Below are positions 36,810 to 44,582 of a DNA stretch of 64,000 nucleotides, piece by piece. How positions within the stretch are numbered: the first letter of the stretch is position 1; the number at the start of each line of letters is the position of its first letter. The position numbers and the translations under genes are program-made. The notes below the pieces were generated by a model that worked only from the letters and a program-made list of their open reading frames with translations, was not told where the DNA came from and made no database searches. Source of the stretch: Thermincola carboxydiphila (GTDB lineage: Bacteria > Bacillota > Thermincolia > Thermincolales > UBA2595); assembly GCA_016841725.1 (NCBI GenBank), contig JAENYP010000002.1:30757-94756 (forward strand), in the 5' to 3' direction.

Positions 36810-37824
36810 CCTCCTTTACTTTGTTGATAATTTGTGCAATGTCGAGGTTGACAGGGCATTTTTCAATACAGCGGCCACAGCCTACGCAGCCAAAATCACC
36901 GTAACGGTCAACAAAGTACCTCAGTTTGTGCATAAAACGCTGGCGGGTCCGCTCCTTCTTGCTGGGGCGCGGTTGGTGCCCACCGGCAGCCCTGGTGAAG
37001 TTGGCAAACTGGCAGGAGTCTGCACAGCGATACCGGTATCCAATTGAACTCTGGTTGTTGAAATCAACAATATCAAAGCAGTGGCAGGTCGGGCATACAA
37101 AGGTACAGGTTCCGCAGCCGATACACCTGAGGGATTCGGTATCCCAGATGGGGTGGTCAAACATGTTGTCAAGTTTTTCCTTAACCCCTTCAAGGCCTAT
37201 CTGCATCTGTTTTTCTTTGGCAGGAGCTACTGCCTTTTCCTTGGCAGCCGGGCCATTGCCGTCATCATCGGTAAACAGGCTGCCACAGGAGGATACCAGC
37301 GCCTCACCCTTTTCTGTCAGCACTTCTGCCAGATACTTATCACCAAGGTCTGTTAACAGGATATCTGCTCCCTCAGCCTCACCCGGTGAAATCCCGAATG
37401 CGCCGCAGAAGCATGTATGCCTGGCATCAGTGCAGCTCATCGCCACAATGGTGGTTTTATTACGCTTATCAAGGTAATAATCATCTCTGAATTCAGCGTC
37501 AAATACCTTGTCAAGAAGCAGGATGCTCTTAACATCACAGGGCCTGGCCCCAAACAGTACCCTGTTAGGAACTCCATCTACAGGCGTGATAGCCCATGAC
37601 GGATCAGTGGTATCATAAGTGAACATCTTCTCACTCTGGGGGAAGAAGAAGTCCTTTGGCGGCACCAGAGCATTCTGGTAATCCAGCACTACGCCTTCAC
37701 CTGATTTAACAGGTTTAAACAGGGTAATCCCTTCACTTTGGATGGGGGCGATGAGCTGGTTGCTCTGAGCGAGCTTATCAAGCAGGCTTTTCACCTGGTC
37801 TTTTTTAATGGATTTATTCGCCAT
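36802..37824 (-). CDS. flxB: FlxB-like 4Fe-4S protein
   Basis: 340 residues of the HydB/AsrA-like family. GARPCDVKSILLLDKVF, SCTDARHTCFCGAFG and an ALVSSCGSLF segment are typical, followed by two ferredoxin-like cysteine clusters CIGCGTCTFVCPTCHCFD (about residue 235) and CVGCGRCIEKCPVN near the C-terminus. It probably relays electrons between the FAD subunit FlxA and the MvhD-like FlxD. GGAGAGGTGA precedes the ATG, 20 bases after flxC. Confidence 0.86.
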   Translation of the reverse strand: MANKSIKKDQVKSLLDKLAQSNQLIAPIQSEGITLFKPVKSGEGVVLDYQNALVPPKDFFFPQSEKMFTYDTTDPSWAITPVDGVPNRVLFGARPCDVKSILLLDKVFDAEFRDDYYLDKRNKTTIVAMSCTDARHTCFCGAFGISPGEAEGADILLTDLGDKYLAEVLTEKGEALVSSCGSLFTDDDGNGPAAKEKAVAPAKEKQMQIGLEGVKEKLDNMFDHPIWDTESLRCIGCGTCTFVCPTCHCFDIVDFNNQSSIGYRYRCADSCQFANFTRAAGGHQPRPSKKERTRQRFMHKLRYFVDRYGDFGCVGCGRCIEKCPVNLDIAQIINKVKEVG

Positions 37825-37844
37825 CTGTTAATCACCTCTCCATC

Positions 37845-38807
37845 CTACATGAATTCTTCGGGGTCTTCCAGGCGGTATTGTCCAAGTACGGAACCGCCTT
37901 CTTCGGATGAACCCGGAGTAGCCATTTCAAATAATTCCTTGCAGTCCTTGAGCAGTTTCTTGTTTAACAGTCTGATAGGGATATCCATGGGGCATACCCG
38001 GTCACACTCGCCGCAGTCAACACAGCGTCCGGCAAGGTGCATGGCCCTGGTCAGGTGGAAAAGTTCATTTTCAGAAACATTCAGTTCCTTGCCAACCCAG
38101 TCAGGCTTAATAGCATCAAACACACATTCCCTGCAGGTGCATCCCGGACAGGTATTCCGGCATGCATAGCAGCGGATGCAGCGTTCAAAGTGAGACAGCC
38201 AGAACTTGGCCTTTTCTTCAACTGACAAGGCTTCATATTTCTTAATCTCTTCATAATCTTCCGGCTTGGGTGCAATATCTATCTTGTCACCCATCAAATG
38301 GTCGGCAATAACCGGGTTATGGTTCTCACAGAGGGCACACTTGTCAAGCAGAATTTCACTCTTCTTGACAGTTAAATTACCTTTTGATGTCTTAATCTCC
38401 AGGTTATCGCCTTTTTCCTGCACATCAGTAAGCTGGCCCGAAACATCCATTTTGGCTGCCAGTTTCTGATATGACATCTGCCCGGCACACGGAATACCAA
38501 GGACAACAACCTGATCCCGTGGGATGATATTGTCCTGGGTCAGCCTGAATATACCGCGGGAATCACAGCCTTTGACCACAACTGCAATTTTGCCGTCAAA
38601 ATTCTTTAAATCTGACAGGTATTTTGTCAAACCATTAACACAGAACGGGTTCCATACCAGTTTTTCTGCATCTTCGGGGGATGTTATAAATACGGGCTGG
38701 GTCCGTCCTGCCTCTGAACCGGCACCGTACCCAATTACCATTTTCACTTCCTGGTCCTGTAATAACTTGGCCGCTGTTTTTCTAAGGTTTTCAGTTACAT
38801 TGTTCAT
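37845..38807 (-). CDS. flxC: FlxC-like 4Fe-4S protein (FrhB/HdrC-related)
   Basis: About 320 residues. The N-terminal half (GYGAGSEAGRTQPVFIT, VVKGCDSRGIFRLTQD) is of the coenzyme F420 hydrogenase beta-like type. The C-terminal half has ferredoxin cysteines CALCENHNP, CIRCYACRNTCPGCTCREC and CVDCGECDRVCPMDIP. It should be an electron-relay subunit of the Flx module. The ATG at 38807 is favoured over a GTG two codons upstream because GAGG lies seven bases before it. It begins 17 bases after flxD. Confidence 0.86.
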   Translation of the reverse strand: MNNVTENLRKTAAKLLQDQEVKMVIGYGAGSEAGRTQPVFITSPEDAEKLVWNPFCVNGLTKYLSDLKNFDGKIAVVVKGCDSRGIFRLTQDNIIPRDQVVVLGIPCAGQMSYQKLAAKMDVSGQLTDVQEKGDNLEIKTSKGNLTVKKSEILLDKCALCENHNPVIADHLMGDKIDIAPKPEDYEEIKKYEALSVEEKAKFWLSHFERCIRCYACRNTCPGCTCRECVFDAIKPDWVGKELNVSENELFHLTRAMHLAGRCVDCGECDRVCPMDIPIRLLNKKLLKDCKELFEMATPGSSEEGGSVLGQYRLEDPEEFM

Positions 38808-38824
38808 AAGCACACCTCAACTCC

Positions 38825-39262
38825 CTATTCTTTTGCAAATCTCTTGTTCGGACCCAGGGCTTTAATCTGTTCTGTCATTTCCTTGGTAGTATCAGCCCAT
38901 TTTTGGCCTTCCGAACCAGAGATCCAGCGTGCATTAAAACGGCCAGGTTCATATCCAACATACTCCAGGAGTCGTTTCAGGACCAGAAACCTTCTCCTGG
39001 TATAATAATTACCACTAACATAGTGGCAGTCTCCCGGGTGTCAGCCACCTACAAGGACACCGTCAATCCCCCTCTGAAATGCCCTCAGTACAAAGTGCGG
39101 GTTAACCCGTCCGGAACAGGGAACGCGGACAACCCTCATGGTTGAAGGATGCTGAAAACGGCTTACCCCGCATACGTCCGCACCTGCATAGCTGCACCAG
39201 TTGCATGCAAAGCCGAGTATCTTTGGCTGCCAGTTTGACAGGTCTTTTTCGTTTACAGACAT
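38825..39262 (-). CDS. flxD: FlxD/MvhD-like subunit, selenoprotein (Sec at codon 74, UGA)
   Basis: 145 codons when the UGA at 39041-39043 is read as selenocysteine. Before it: [30 protein letters not shown] and [12 protein letters not shown]. After it, in the same frame: [18 protein letters not shown], through to [10 protein letters not shown]. MvhD proteins have Cys at this place (GCHPGDCHY), where it binds the [2Fe-2S] cluster, so Sec replaces a cluster ligand. Selenocysteine at the equivalent place is known in methanogen VhuD. It overlaps the hdrA end by ten bases. The frame continues with full MvhD conservation after the UGA, which argues against a pseudogene. Confidence 0.92.
39010..39043 (-). 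promoter_or_regulatory. Probable bacterial SECIS element in flxD
   Basis: Starting 15 bases after the U of UGA, TGCCACTA-TGT-TAGTGGTA forms an 8-bp stem (one G-U) with its loop at +24 to +26, the spacing seen for SelB-binding hairpins such as that of fdhF. Confidence 0.65.
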
Positions 39263-41241
39263 GCAGCATCCACCTCCGCAAGTAATTGTAGGTTGGTGAA
39301 GCCTTTAAGGTTAATGGAACCGGAACGGCATTCAGCGGTACAAGCCCCGCATCCCTGACAGAGACCGGAGTTTACGCTGGCAACCGTACGGGTAACGGTT
39401 TCACCATGAACTCTTTCTTGAATTTCCTTAGCCTCAATAGCCTTATATGGGCAAATTGGCTTACAGAGCAGGCACCCGACACAAGTTGCCTCATTAACTG
39501 CTGCAATCTGCGGGTTTGTAGCCATCTGGTCTTTGGAGAACATACCGACAACCTTGACAGCCGCAGCGCTTGCCTGGGAAACGGTGTCAGGAACATCCTT
39601 TGGTCCCTGGCAGCATCCGGCAAGGAACACACCTCCGGTATTTGTTTCCACCGGACGGAGTTTCGGGTGGGCTTCAGTGAACCAACCATCCTTGTCATAT
39701 GAGAAACCAACCGTTTGAGCCACCTGGACGGAATCCGGGCGGGGCACCATAGCAGTCTCCACAACTACCATATCTGCCTCAACCTCAACACTCTTGCCGA
39801 CAAGGGTATCTTCACTGCGAACAATTAGCTTGCTGCCATCCTGGTATATCTTGGATACCTGGCCGCGGATATACTTGGCTCCGTCCTGCTCCCTGGTCCG
39901 CATGTAGAATTCGTCATACAGCTTACCCGGAGTACGTACATCCATGTAGAAGACGTATACGTCGGAACCCTTGATTTTCTCGCGCACCTGGTGGGCATGC
40001 TTGGCAGTATACATACAGCAGGCTCTGGAACAATATGACTTGGCTTTAAGGGTATCCCTGGAGCCAACACACTTAATAAACACTACTGTCTGGGGAGTCT
40101 CTCCGTCTGAGGGACGCTTGATTTTTCCTCCTGTAGGGCCGCCGGCATTTACCAGGCGCTCAAACTGCAGGCCGTCAATGACATCAGGAATGGTTCCCCC
40201 GCCATATTCAGGATAGTAATCTCCCCATTTGATCAGGTCAAAACCGGTGGCCATAACTATGGCTCCGAACTTTTCGGTTACCAGTTCGTCCTGGTCTTCA
40301 TAATTGATTGCTCCGGCCGGGCAGACTTTGGCACAAACCCCGCATTTACCATCAATTAATTTCTTGCAGGATTTGTTGTCGATGACCGGTTTGTTGGGAA
40401 CTGACTGGGCAAAAGGCTTGTAAATGGCAGTCCTCTGACCCATGCCCTCATCAAATTCACTGGTTACCTTTTTGGTAGGGCACTTGGTTTCACACATGCC
40501 GCAGCCGGTACACTTGGAGTAATCAACATACTTAGCTCTCTTTTTAATGGTTACATCAAAGTTGCCAATATAGCCGCCTACTGAATCAACTTCGGAGTAG
40601 GTGAAAAGCGTAATATTCGGATGCTGCGCCGCAGCAACCATCTTTGGTGTGAGAATTCAGGCGCCGCAGTCAAGGGTCGGGAAGGTCTTGTCAAGCTGTG
40701 CCATCCTCCCGCCGATCGTGGCTTCCTTCTCCACAATAACAACCTGGTGGCCGGCATCGGCAATATCCAGAGCTGCCTGGATACCGGCAATACCGCCGCC
40801 GATAACAAGCGCACGCTTGGTCACCGGGATATAGCTCTCATAAAGCGGTTCCAGTTTGGCTACCTTGGCCACAGCCTTACGGACCAATTCCATGGCTTTC
40901 TGAGTTGCCCTCTCGGGTTCAGCAGCATGAACCCAGGCACAATGCTCCCTGAGATTAGCCATTTCAATCAGATAAGGGTTGAGGCCTGCAGTTTCAACAG
41001 CCTTCTGAAAGGTTGGCAGGTGCATCCGCGGTGAGCAGGAAGCAACTACCACTGCATCGATTTTGTGTTCTTTGATTGCCTGGATCATGGCTGCCTGTCC
41101 CGGTTCGGAACAAGTATACTTGTTCTCCTGGACGAAGGCTACACCGGGCAGTGTCCTGACATATTCCGCCGTTTTGGGAACATCAACTACTCCCCCGATG
41201 TTGGAGCCGCACCAGCAAAGAAACACCCCTATTCTCTTCAT
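39253..41241 (-). CDS. hdrA: Heterodisulfide reductase subunit A, selenoprotein (UGA at 40657-40659)
   Basis: About 662 codons with the UGA read as Sec (codon 195 from this ATG; 197 from an ATG six bases upstream that lies too near the GGGGAG site). [16 protein letters not shown], the FAD motif [19 protein letters not shown] and [12 protein letters not shown] precede it; [20 protein letters not shown] and two ferredoxin domains ([26 protein letters not shown]) follow, plus [15 protein letters not shown] and [11 protein letters not shown] at the end. Homologues read DCxxCILTPKM, so Sec replaces a cluster cysteine. HdrA holds the flavin thought to bifurcate electrons. Methanogen HdrA selenoproteins are established; here the reading is inferred from unbroken homology. 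Confidence 0.93.
40622..40659 (-). promoter_or_regulatory. Probable bacterial SECIS element in hdrA
   Basis: TGCTGC-GGC-GCAGCA, a 6-bp stem with a GGC loop, lies at +24 to +38 from the UGA, slightly farther than in fdhF but within the known range. Confidence 0.55.
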
Positions 41242-41282
41242 TTGCATCGCTCCCCATAAAGTAAGATTTTATTAGTTAAAAT

Positions 41283-42146
41283 CTAGCTGATTTTAGCCAA
41301 CAATAATTGGGTGTCGGTACAGTGTCCGCTGTCAAGACCGATTTCCTGCGGAACCGACCCCATGGCATAAGCCATTAACTCTGTAAAATAAACCACCGGA
41401 ATCTTATAATTGGTCTTAAATTTCTTGTTAATCTGTTCCATCCTCATATCAAGGTTCATCTCACAGACCGGACAGGCGGTAACAATCACATCTGCTCCAG
41501 CCTTATAAGCCATCTCAACAATTTTTTTGCTCATAGATACTGTGGTGTCCACATCCTGAAAGATCATTGAAGCGCCGCAGCATTCGGTTTTAAATGGCCA
41601 GTCAACGGCCTCAGCGCCCAGAGCCTTCATCATATCATCCATTAAATGCGGGTTTTCCGGGTCATCAACATGAGCAACTTTTGGTGGTTTAACATAGTAA
41701 CAGCCATAATATGAAGCCACCTTCAGGCCTTTTAAGGGTTTCTTTACAGCCTGGGCTAACTTATCCATACCAAAGGCGGCAAGGAAGTCAATTATAGAAA
41801 ATATTTTACTGGTGCCATTAATTTCTTCCTCAATAGCCCTGCTTATCTTGTCTTTCATTTCCGGACTGCTGTTGATTTCATGGTTAACCCAGACCATCCT
41901 CTGCCAGCAGGCGGCACAGGGGGCCAAAACGTCAAGACCCTCTTTTTCAGCTTTGACCAGGGATTTGGCCGGAATGGCCAGTCCGACAAGATGACCCATA
42001 CTATGGCCCGAACTGGCGCCACAGCAAACCCAGTCCGGAATTTCCCATAATTCGACTCCGAGGTGTTTACAAACCGCTTTCACGGAACGGTCATAGGACG
42101 TTTCCATTGAATGGAGCGAACATCCTGGATAGTAAGCGTATCGCAT
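41283..42146 (-). CDS. hdrB: Heterodisulfide reductase subunit B
   Basis: 287 residues starting MRYAYYPGCSLHS. Two copies of the CCG domain are present: VCCGASSGHS with APCAACWQRMV, and TECCGASMIF with TACPVCEMNLDMR. In HdrB these cysteines bind two noncubane [4Fe-4S] clusters that reduce a disulfide. Its substrate in a bacterium is not known; DsrC-like or small thiol partners have been proposed for Flx-Hdr. The start overlaps the hdrC stop (TAATG), so translation is coupled. Confidence 0.94.
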   Translation of the reverse strand: MRYAYYPGCSLHSMETSYDRSVKAVCKHLGVELWEIPDWVCCGASSGHSMGHLVGLAIPAKSLVKAEKEGLDVLAPCAACWQRMVWVNHEINSSPEMKDKISRAIEEEINGTSKIFSIIDFLAAFGMDKLAQAVKKPLKGLKVASYYGCYYVKPPKVAHVDDPENPHLMDDMMKALGAEAVDWPFKTECCGASMIFQDVDTTVSMSKKIVEMAYKAGADVIVTACPVCEMNLDMRMEQINKKFKTNYKIPVVYFTELMAYAMGSVPQEIGLDSGHCTDTQLLLAKIS

Positions 42147-42736
42147 TAGTTCTCACCTTCAATCTTTTTGCAATTTTCGACAACCTTGCGTACCTGGTCC
42201 GAATTCTTCATCTTCGGCGGAAGTTTCGGCATTCTGAAAGCAGCGCTTATCATTGCCGGAATACCGATGGGCAGGTCGGCAAACATGGTACCTGACTGCT
42301 TTAATTTCAGGGCCACAAATAAACCGGCTTCATATACGCGACCATATTTAATAATGGAATTCATGAAGATATCGTGGAACACATTGGCATTATTAAAGCC
42401 TTCGGTAATACCGCGCTTTTTGGCCATAATACGGATTGTGTCCATAACCCTGGCGATATCAATATCCCTGGGGCAGCGGGCTGTACAAGTGGAACACAAT
42501 ACACATGCCCAGATGGTCCTTGTCCTTAGGACCTCATCCTCCATCCCGAGCTGCACCATACGCATAATACGGTTTGGGGAAACATCCATGCCGCCGCAGA
42601 TATGAACCGAACAGCCGGCTGAACACTTCCCGCACTGGTAGCACTTACGGACATCTACCCCGCTCTCCTCAAAAACCCTGTCAGCGAAGTCGCCGTGTTC
42701 TCTTTGTTGTGCTGATAAATTCAACATAGAACTCAT
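42146..42736 (-). CDS. hdrC: Heterodisulfide reductase subunit C
   Basis: 196 residues with two [4Fe-4S] ferredoxin motifs, CYQCGKCSAGCSVH and CVLCSTCTARCPRDI, and the HdrC helical core PNRIMRMVQLGMEDEVL. It passes electrons from HdrA to HdrB. It is the first gene of the seven-gene hdrCBA-flxDCBA operon; AGAGGGG precedes the ATG. About 100 bases upstream lie three tandem Rex-like sites, suggesting control by the NADH/NAD+ ratio. Confidence 0.94.
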   Translation of the reverse strand: MSSMLNLSAQQREHGDFADRVFEESGVDVRKCYQCGKCSAGCSVHICGGMDVSPNRIMRMVQLGMEDEVLRTRTIWACVLCSTCTARCPRDIDIARVMDTIRIMAKKRGITEGFNNANVFHDIFMNSIIKYGRVYEAGLFVALKLKQSGTMFADLPIGIPAMISAAFRMPKLPPKMKNSDQVRKVVENCKKIEGEN

Positions 42737-42832
42737 TACTCAACCCCTCTTTGTCAGAAGTAAAAGCCCAAAAATCAGTGATGGATGGTTCCAACACCTC
42801 CTTAAAAAGGTTAATAAAATGAACAAATTTCC

Positions 42833-42888
42833 ATATGAAAACTATAACAACATGTGAAAACTATAACAACATGTGAAAACTATAACAA
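42833..42888. promoter_or_regulatory. Three tandem Rex-like operators upstream of hdrC
   Basis: On the minus strand TTGTTAT-AGTT-TTCACAT occurs at 42852-42869 and 42871-42888, and with one change (TTCATAT) at 42833-42850, at a 19-bp period. The layout matches the Rex consensus TTGTGAA-N4-TTCACAA with imperfect left half-sites. A Rex role is inferred. Confidence 0.6.
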
Positions 42889-43300
42889 AAAATAATTTAT
42901 AAAATTACACAGTATGTCCTGTATAATTTTATTCTATGCGGGCCTTATAATTCCTTTTTCCATTTAAAAATTTTTCCGAAAATTAAATAAAATTGTAGAC
43001 CCGCGTAATTCGTGGACTCACAATTAAAAAAAGAGACCCGGAAACATCTCTCTGAAGAACTTTTGAATTGGACAGTCACCATTCTGCCGGACTCCCATAA
43101 TATAAATACAGATTCGGAATTATAAAGGGGTGAGAGGTCTTGCGCGTTTACTTCATCAGACTTCCGCAATTTGTCAGAAAAGCATTGATTAAAATATTTA
43201 ACTAGCAGTAATTTCGCCACAAATCGCCACAATACCGCCTGCAAACAGGTAATGCGGATAACAATCACTGAGCCGGCAAATGTTTCCTGCCACTCTTTAG
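42889..43300. other. Non-coding gap between hdrC and pssA
   Basis: About 410 bases, A+T rich. GCGGG and CCCGC near 42940 and 43002 can bracket an 80-base imperfect hairpin. A 107-codon frame here has low-complexity, unconserved-looking sequence and no ribosome site, so I do not call a gene. Confidence 0.4.
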
Positions 43301-43342
43301 GGCTGTAAAAACCGGTATCACCTGAGACGGTTTTTTACAGCC
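43301..43342 (-). terminator. Terminator after pssA
   Basis: GGCTGTAAAAACCG pairs with CGGTTTTTTACAGCC; it lies 26 bases beyond the pssA stop. Confidence 0.7.
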
Positions 43343-43367
43343 TGATTATTTTGTATCCAACTTATCT

Positions 43368-43877
43368 TCAGTATTTAGGCACCTTAATATTGCTTACCAT
43401 CAGGTATGACAGGATAACCATGAATACAGGATAAACCATTGGCGGTATAAATACCCGGTGCCCAACCAGTACAATAAGAGCCACCAGACTTCCGGAAGCA
43501 GTGATGGGAATACCTATAAAATAATCGGTTACATTTAATACATTGAATCTGGCCAGCCTAACAGCGCCACAAAGAGCAAAGGCTATACATACTATCAACC
43601 CTGCCGGGCCAAAGGCCTTCAGTTCGAGAGCATAGACCAGTATAGCAGGCGCAACCCCGAAGGAAACCAAGTCAGCCAGGGAATCCAGTTCTTTCCCAAA
43701 AGTAGAAGTCGCATCAAGTCTCCTGGCTACCCGCCCGTCCATGGCATCAAGAATCATAGCAAGCAAAATCATGGATGCTGAAATGATATATTCATCCTCC
43801 ATGGTAAAAATCAGTGAAGTTATTCCCAGCAGCAGATTGGATAAAGTAAACAGGCTCGGAATAAATTTAATGTTCAT
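43368..43877 (-). CDS. pssA: CDP-diacylglycerol-serine O-phosphatidyltransferase
   Basis: 169 residues from MNIKFIPSLFTLSNLLLG, with GGGAGG seven bases upstream; a longer frame into psd lacks such a site. The CDP-alcohol phosphotransferase motif is complete: DAMDGRVARRLDATSTFGKE then LDSLAD. Six or so membrane helices are visible. It makes phosphatidylserine in the membrane, which Psd, encoded just upstream, decarboxylates to phosphatidylethanolamine. Translation overlaps the psd end. Confidence 0.93.
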   Translation of the reverse strand: MNIKFIPSLFTLSNLLLGITSLIFTMEDEYIISASMILLAMILDAMDGRVARRLDATSTFGKELDSLADLVSFGVAPAILVYALELKAFGPAGLIVCIAFALCGAVRLARFNVLNVTDYFIGIPITASGSLVALIVLVGHRVFIPPMVYPVFMVILSYLMVSNIKVPKY

Positions 43878-44520
43878 CTTTAAGCCTCCCAATAACTGTT
43901 TCCCCTCCAACTACTTTCTGTCCTTTTGCCACGATAATATGGACATCTGCCGGTACAATTAACTCCGTACAAGAACCAAATTTAATGAGGCCAAAGAGGT
44001 CTCCCCTTGACAGGGTATCATTGTTTTCCACATAGCACACGATGCGCCGGGCAATAAACCCGGTTATTTGGATAACCATTACCTTAAGAGTATCATTTTC
44101 TATTCCGACATAGTTCTTTTCATTAATATCAGAAGCATGACTCTTGAAAGCAGGAATCATCTTGCCTGGCCTGTAACTGCGGTATTTGACAGTTCCGCTG
44201 ATAGGAGACCGGTTGAGGTGAACATTAAAAACCGACAGGAAAATAGTAACTTTTACAGCTTTGCTTTTTAGAAACCTGTCCTCATAAATCTCCGTTACAT
44301 CCATTATGGTCCCGTCAGCAGGCGACACCAAGACCCCTTCATCTGCAGGTATCCGCCTTTTGGGATTCCTGAAGAAGAATGCCACAAACAAAAGTAAAAT
44401 TCCCGGAAGCACCGCAATGGGTGGAAAAAGATACAGGGCAATTGCTGTCAGAATCCCTAAACCGGCAAGGTACGGTGCTGCATCGCTTGCTATAATAAAG
44501 CGCTGTTTCATTTGAACCAA
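43867..44520 (-). CDS. psd: Phosphatidylserine decarboxylase proenzyme
   Basis: 217 residues, the short (type II/archaeal-like) form. Two N-terminal membrane helices (YLAGLGILTAIALYLFPP, VLPGILLLFVAFFF) precede VSPADGTIMDV and VFNVHLNRSPISG. The processing site is FGSCTEL: cleavage before the Ser would make the pyruvoyl cofactor. It converts phosphatidylserine to phosphatidylethanolamine. Operon psd-pssA, with psd first. Confidence 0.94.
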   Translation of the reverse strand: MVQMKQRFIIASDAAPYLAGLGILTAIALYLFPPIAVLPGILLLFVAFFFRNPKRRIPADEGVLVSPADGTIMDVTEIYEDRFLKSKAVKVTIFLSVFNVHLNRSPISGTVKYRSYRPGKMIPAFKSHASDINEKNYVGIENDTLKVMVIQITGFIARRIVCYVENNDTLSRGDLFGLIKFGSCTELIVPADVHIIVAKGQKVVGGETVIGRLKDEH

Positions 44521-44582
44521 TGACCTCCTGAAAAAATCAACTCATTACATTTTACCACCTTTTTATAAATAATAAAAGGGTT

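Noticed and set aside
39253..41247. HdrA as two separate genes or a frameshifted pseudogene
   Set aside because: Both halves are in the same frame and are divided by a single UGA exactly where the family has a conserved cysteine; homology is continuous, so Sec readthrough is the better reading.
42737..42832. Leader peptide after AAGGAGGTG upstream of hdrC
   Set aside because: A TTG-started frame exists but runs past the hdrC start in another frame; nothing about its sequence supports a functional leader.
42833..42888. CRISPR-like array
   Set aside because: Only three 19-bp units placed head to tail without spacers; better explained as tandem operators.
42945..43268. 107-codon minus-strand frame between hdrC and pssA
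   Set aside because: Low-complexity aromatic-rich protein, no ribosome site, no family resemblance and a hairpin-containing A+T-rich background.
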